55,432 bases of DNA, from positions 1 to 55,432 of the forward strand of contig CAYXGT010000005.1 of assembly GCA_964464635.1 (NCBI GenBank), read 5' to 3'. Source of the DNA: CAYLMG01 sp964464635 (GTDB lineage Bacteria > Planctomycetota > Phycisphaerae > Sedimentisphaerales > Anaerobacaceae). Positions 52,807-55,432 of the stretch are shown piece by piece. The translations under genes were made by a program, and so were the position numbers. Numbering within the stretch: position 1 is the first letter of the stretch; every line of letters begins with the position of its first letter. The notes under the pieces are model-generated. The model worked only from the letters and a program-made list of their open reading frames with translations. It ran no database searches and had not been told where the DNA came from.

Positions 52807-54447
52807 TTAACTATCCCTCCTTTTTTCCTGATTGAATTTTTCTAATGCAATATCTATTCTGGCCAGTGTATTTTCTTTTCCCAGCAGAGCTACCGAGTCG
52901 AATATCGGCGGGCTGACTGTTGTCCCGCAAATCGCCACGCGTAAAGGCTGGGCTACTTTGCCGAGACCGACCTGCTTTTCCTCAGCCAGTCCGCGGAGCA
53001 TATTTTCAATCGCCTGCTTGGTAAGCTGCTCTGTCGCCGACAATTTTTCACGAATGACAGCGAGTATTTCCAGGGCCTTGTCTTTAAGCAGGACCTTTTT
53101 AACGGCTTTTTCATCATATTCTATCGAGCCATTATCTACAAATAAAAATCTGCTCTTATTTTCGATATTTTCAAGTGTCCTCGCTCCCGCATTTATCTCT
53201 AAAAGCCTGCTGAGCAATTCAACATCAGCCTTTGATACCGGTGATTTAATTTCTTTAAGATAAGCCTTGAAACAGGCCAGTAGTTTGTCTTTCGAAACCG
53301 TTTTTATATGCTCGGTATTAAAGGCTATGAGCTTTGCGCGGCCGAACAGGCTGTTTGATTTTGTAAGCCTTGAAAGCTCGAAACTTTCAATCAATTCATC
53401 AACCGTCATAATTTCTTTTTTGTCACCGGGACTCCAGCCGAGAAGCGCAAGAAAGTTTACCATTGTCTCAGGCAGATAGCCGCTTCTGAAAAAATCCACG
53501 ACGTTTATCTCCGGTAAATGTACTCCGAGATATTTTGACATCGCATCGATAGCCGGCATATCCGGCGTCCACTTTTCGTTCAGAAAGCTTTTTAACTGGT
53601 CAGTGGTGATATTTACTGTTTCAGCCAACTTTTCAATGTTTGCTTCAGGCATATGAGTAATTGCATCTCGCAATGCTTTTGGTTTTTCTCTTTTTGACAG
53701 TTTGCCGCCGGATTCGCTGATTGTTACTGACATATGAACGTACTGCGGCAGTTCGCCAAAGCCCAGAGCCTGCCATAACTGCTGCTGTCCCGGTGTATTC
53801 ATCAGATGCTCCTGGCCGCGAATTATATGTGTAACATTCATCAGGGCGTCGTCGGCAACAACAGCAAAATTGTAGGTTGGCAGGCCGTCGCTTTTTAGGA
53901 TGATAAAATCACCAAGCTCAGCGCCGTTGAATTTCACCTCACCTCTGATTAAATCTTTGACGACAATCTGCTCATCGGTCATTGCAAATCGGACGGTGAC
54001 GGGACTGCCGGCGGCCCTTGCCTTTTTGACATCGCTCTCGTCGGGCAACTTTGCCGGCCGGGGATAAACAATATTTTTCTTTTCTGCGATGGCCTTTTGC
54101 CTTATTGCCTCAAGCTGCTCCGGTGTATCGAAGCAGTAATAAGCCTTTTGCTGCTCAATTAGTTTATCGATATATTTTTGATAAATATCCTTTCTCTGCG
54201 ATTGAAAGTAAGGCCCGTTCGGCCCGCCGACTTCAGGGCCTTCGTCCCAATCAATGCCGAGCCAGCGCAAATCGTCTATTACCTGCTGCGTCGCCGTTGG
54301 TGTGTTGCGTTTGATATCCGTATCTTCTATCCGAAGAATGAATTTACCATTGTTTTTCCTTGCCCACAGCCAGTTAAAGAGCGCAGTTCTTGCCCCTCCG
54401 ATATGCAAGTAACCAGTCGGCGATGGCGCAAAACGTGTTACTACCAT
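52807..54447 (-). CDS. gltX: Glutamyl-tRNA synthetase
   Basis: This is a class I GluRS (546 residues). The HIGH-type motif is HIGG at residues 15-18 (SPTGYLHIGGARTALFNW) and the KMSKS-type motif is KLSKR at 249-253. The C-terminal anticodon-binding domain is helical. It is longer than E. coli GluRS by about 75 residues, mostly in the anticodon half. A glutaminyl-tRNA synthetase is encoded divergently next door, so this enzyme could be discriminating for tRNA-Glu. AGGA lies near the ATG. Confidence 0.96.
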   Translation of the reverse strand: MVVTRFAPSPTGYLHIGGARTALFNWLWARKNNGKFILRIEDTDIKRNTPTATQQVIDDLRWLGIDWDEGPEVGGPNGPYFQSQRKDIYQKYIDKLIEQQKAYYCFDTPEQLEAIRQKAIAEKKNIVYPRPAKLPDESDVKKARAAGSPVTVRFAMTDEQIVVKDLIRGEVKFNGAELGDFIILKSDGLPTYNFAVVADDALMNVTHIIRGQEHLMNTPGQQQLWQALGFGELPQYVHMSVTISESGGKLSKREKPKALRDAITHMPEANIEKLAETVNITTDQLKSFLNEKWTPDMPAIDAMSKYLGVHLPEINVVDFFRSGYLPETMVNFLALLGWSPGDKKEIMTVDELIESFELSRLTKSNSLFGRAKLIAFNTEHIKTVSKDKLLACFKAYLKEIKSPVSKADVELLSRLLEINAGARTLENIENKSRFLFVDNGSIEYDEKAVKKVLLKDKALEILAVIREKLSATEQLTKQAIENMLRGLAEEKQVGLGKVAQPLRVAICGTTVSPPIFDSVALLGKENTLARIDIALEKFNQEKRRDS

Positions 54448-54488
54448 AAACTTGTCCTAAAATTGTCCGGTCTGCCTATGAAATGCGC

Positions 54489-54517
54489 AAACTACGCTAA
54501 ATTCTGTTGATTGTCAA
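54489..54517 (-). promoter_or_regulatory. Putative promoter of gltX
   Basis: On the minus strand a perfect TTGACA (54517-54512) is followed after 17 bases by TAGTTT (54494-54489), which keeps the most conserved -10 positions (first TA and last T). The start would be near 54482, about 35 bases before the ATG. Confidence 0.48.
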
Positions 54518-54760
54518 GTATAGAGAGTCTAATAGTTCGTAGTGGCAGTATTGTGAACAGCTGCTGCCCTTATCATTCGGGCCAAAACAGTTTAACTATT
54601 TTACCCTGCCAGCTGCTGCCAATTTGGTGATATCTCTGAGTTTGCAAATCTCAAATTATTGTTATAGCCAACTGATAAGATAATAATATCAAAATAAGTT
54701 ATTGTTATTTTTCGGAAATTAACTCTGTTATTTATATAACTCTTTATTAAGATTGCAGCG

Positions 54761-54788
54761 TTGACGTTACTTTTCCTCTAAGTATAAT
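54761..54788 (+). promoter_or_regulatory. Promoter of glnS
   Basis: TTGACG (54761-54766) and a perfect TATAAT (54783-54788) are separated by 16 bases. The start would be near 54795, giving a leader of about 38 bases before the ATG at 54833. Confidence 0.68.
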
Positions 54789-54832
54789 GGTTGAGATTTA
54801 CAATAACCAGTGATAATTTTAAAGGTTAAGAT

Positions 54833-55432
54833 ATGCCTGAAAGCAATGCTGAAGACAGGCTGGACTTTGTAAGGCAGATTGTTGCTGATGATTTGAAGAC
54901 GAATAAATGGGACGGCAGGGTGGCTACGCGTTTTCCGCCGGAACCCAACGGCTATCTGCATATCGGCCATGCCAAGAGTATCTGTCTTAATTTCGGTATC
55001 GCCGCCGAATTAGGCGGCACCTGCAATCTGCGTTTCGATGACACCAATCCGGAAAAAGAAGAAGAAGAATACGTCAACTCAATAATTGCCGATGTTCGCT
55101 GGCTCGGCTGGGACTGGCAGGACCGGCTGTATTTTGCATCCGATTATTTTCAGCAGATGTATGATTATGCAGTCGAGCTTATCAAAAAAGGCAAGGCCTA
55201 TGTCTGCGAGCAGACTGCCGACGAGGTCAGAGAATACAGAGGCACTTTAACCGAGCCCGGCAGACAAAGCCCTTATCGTAACCGCAGCATCGAGGAAAAT
55301 CTCGACCTTTTTGCAAGGATGAAAAACGGTGAATTTCCCGACGGCAGCAAGACCCTGCGGGCAAAAATAGATATGTCGCATCCCAACCTGAATATGCGCG
55401 ACCCTGTTATGTACCGAATCCTGCACGCAAGT
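54833..55432 (+). CDS. glnS: Glutaminyl-tRNA synthetase, 3' end outside window
   Basis: The first 200 codons of a GlnRS are present, starting at ATG 54833 with AAAGG seven bases upstream; the frame is open to the window edge. The class I HIGH motif is HIGH in EPNGYLHIGHAKSICLNF. NLRFDDTNPEKE and VRWLGWDW are typical of the GlnRS/eukaryotic GluRS group. GLN-specific spacing in PYRNRSIEENLDLFARM supports GlnRS. It attaches glutamine to tRNA-Gln directly. It is divergent from gltX. Confidence 0.95.
   Translation, partial: MPESNAEDRLDFVRQIVADDLKTNKWDGRVATRFPPEPNGYLHIGHAKSICLNFGIAAELGGTCNLRFDDTNPEKEEEEYVNSIIADVRWLGWDWQDRLYFASDYFQQMYDYAVELIKKGKAYVCEQTADEVREYRGTLTEPGRQSPYRNRSIEENLDLFARMKNGEFPDGSKTLRAKIDMSHPNLNMRDPVMYRILHAS

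Larger units (their letters stand above)
54448..54832. other. Divergent intergenic region gltX / glnS
   Basis: This 385-base gap holds a promoter for each flanking gene (54489-54517 minus, 54761-54788 plus). The middle is AT-rich. I see no T-box or other RNA element and no coding sequence. Confidence 0.55.

Overview
The window is a chromosomal segment of a Gram-negative, saccharolytic-looking bacterium. The best inference is Planctomycetota, class Phycisphaerae. The reasons are large secreted right-handed beta-helix proteins with dockerin-like Ca loops of the form GDFDHDGDVDLDD, a giant two-partner secretion exoprotein, many lipoproteins, and a GH36-like hydrolase, set among ordinary housekeeping genes. 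No phage, insertion sequence, CRISPR array or rRNA operon was seen. Gene density is high, and promoters of the sigma70 type (TTGACA / TATAAT) are easy to find.

Layout. 1-1768 (+): end of a MacB/LolD-type ABC exporter (ATPase, permease). 1820-9246 (-): scpB, a Nif3/YqfO-like protein, pabC-like and pabB, deoC, an unusual archaeal-adenylate-kinase-like protein, prfA, rpmE. 9577-10395 (+): TIM-barrel sugar isomerase/epimerase. 10461-11669 (-): TraT-like and glycine-zipper lipoproteins. 11829-12623 (+): dapB. 12804-20736 (+): a consensus promoter and a long structured leader, followed by a 2529-residue secreted beta-helix protein. 20821-21669 (-): CPBP protease. 21791-25934 (+): murA, then a lipoprotein / LEA2 / M48 protease / AsmA-like envelope operon. 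25990-28587 (-): a second dockerin-bearing beta-helix protein, and folD. 29056-30015 (+): TPR protein. 30107-38526 (-): a two-partner secretion locus, tpsB then tpsA (2116 residues). 39230-41264: a DUF2809-like membrane protein and a secreted Gly-rich protein that shares its C-terminal domain with the TpsA. 41282-43318 (-): an alpha/alpha-toroid-like protein interrupted by an in-frame TAG. 43501-43583 (-): tRNA-Tyr. 43685-54447 (-): trpB2, a GH36-like hydrolase, alaS, recA, thpR, a PfkB kinase, gltX. 54833 to the end (+): glnS, truncated by the window.

The most interesting part is 30107-41264. A TpsB pore protein with an extra N-terminal charged helix is encoded with a giant repeat-built TpsA. 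A separate neighbouring secreted protein carries (i) the same ~163-residue Cys-containing C-terminal domain, about 44 % identical by hand alignment, behind a similar Cys/Pro linker, and (ii) two copies of a 13-residue motif that closely matches the TPS-domain signature of the TpsA. Together these suggest a three-component surface system (exoprotein, pore, accessory protein), which I do not recognise as described. Secondary points of interest are the promoter/hairpin leader ahead of the giant beta-helix gene, the adenylate-kinase-like fusion beside deoC, and the in-frame amber codon at 41768-41770.
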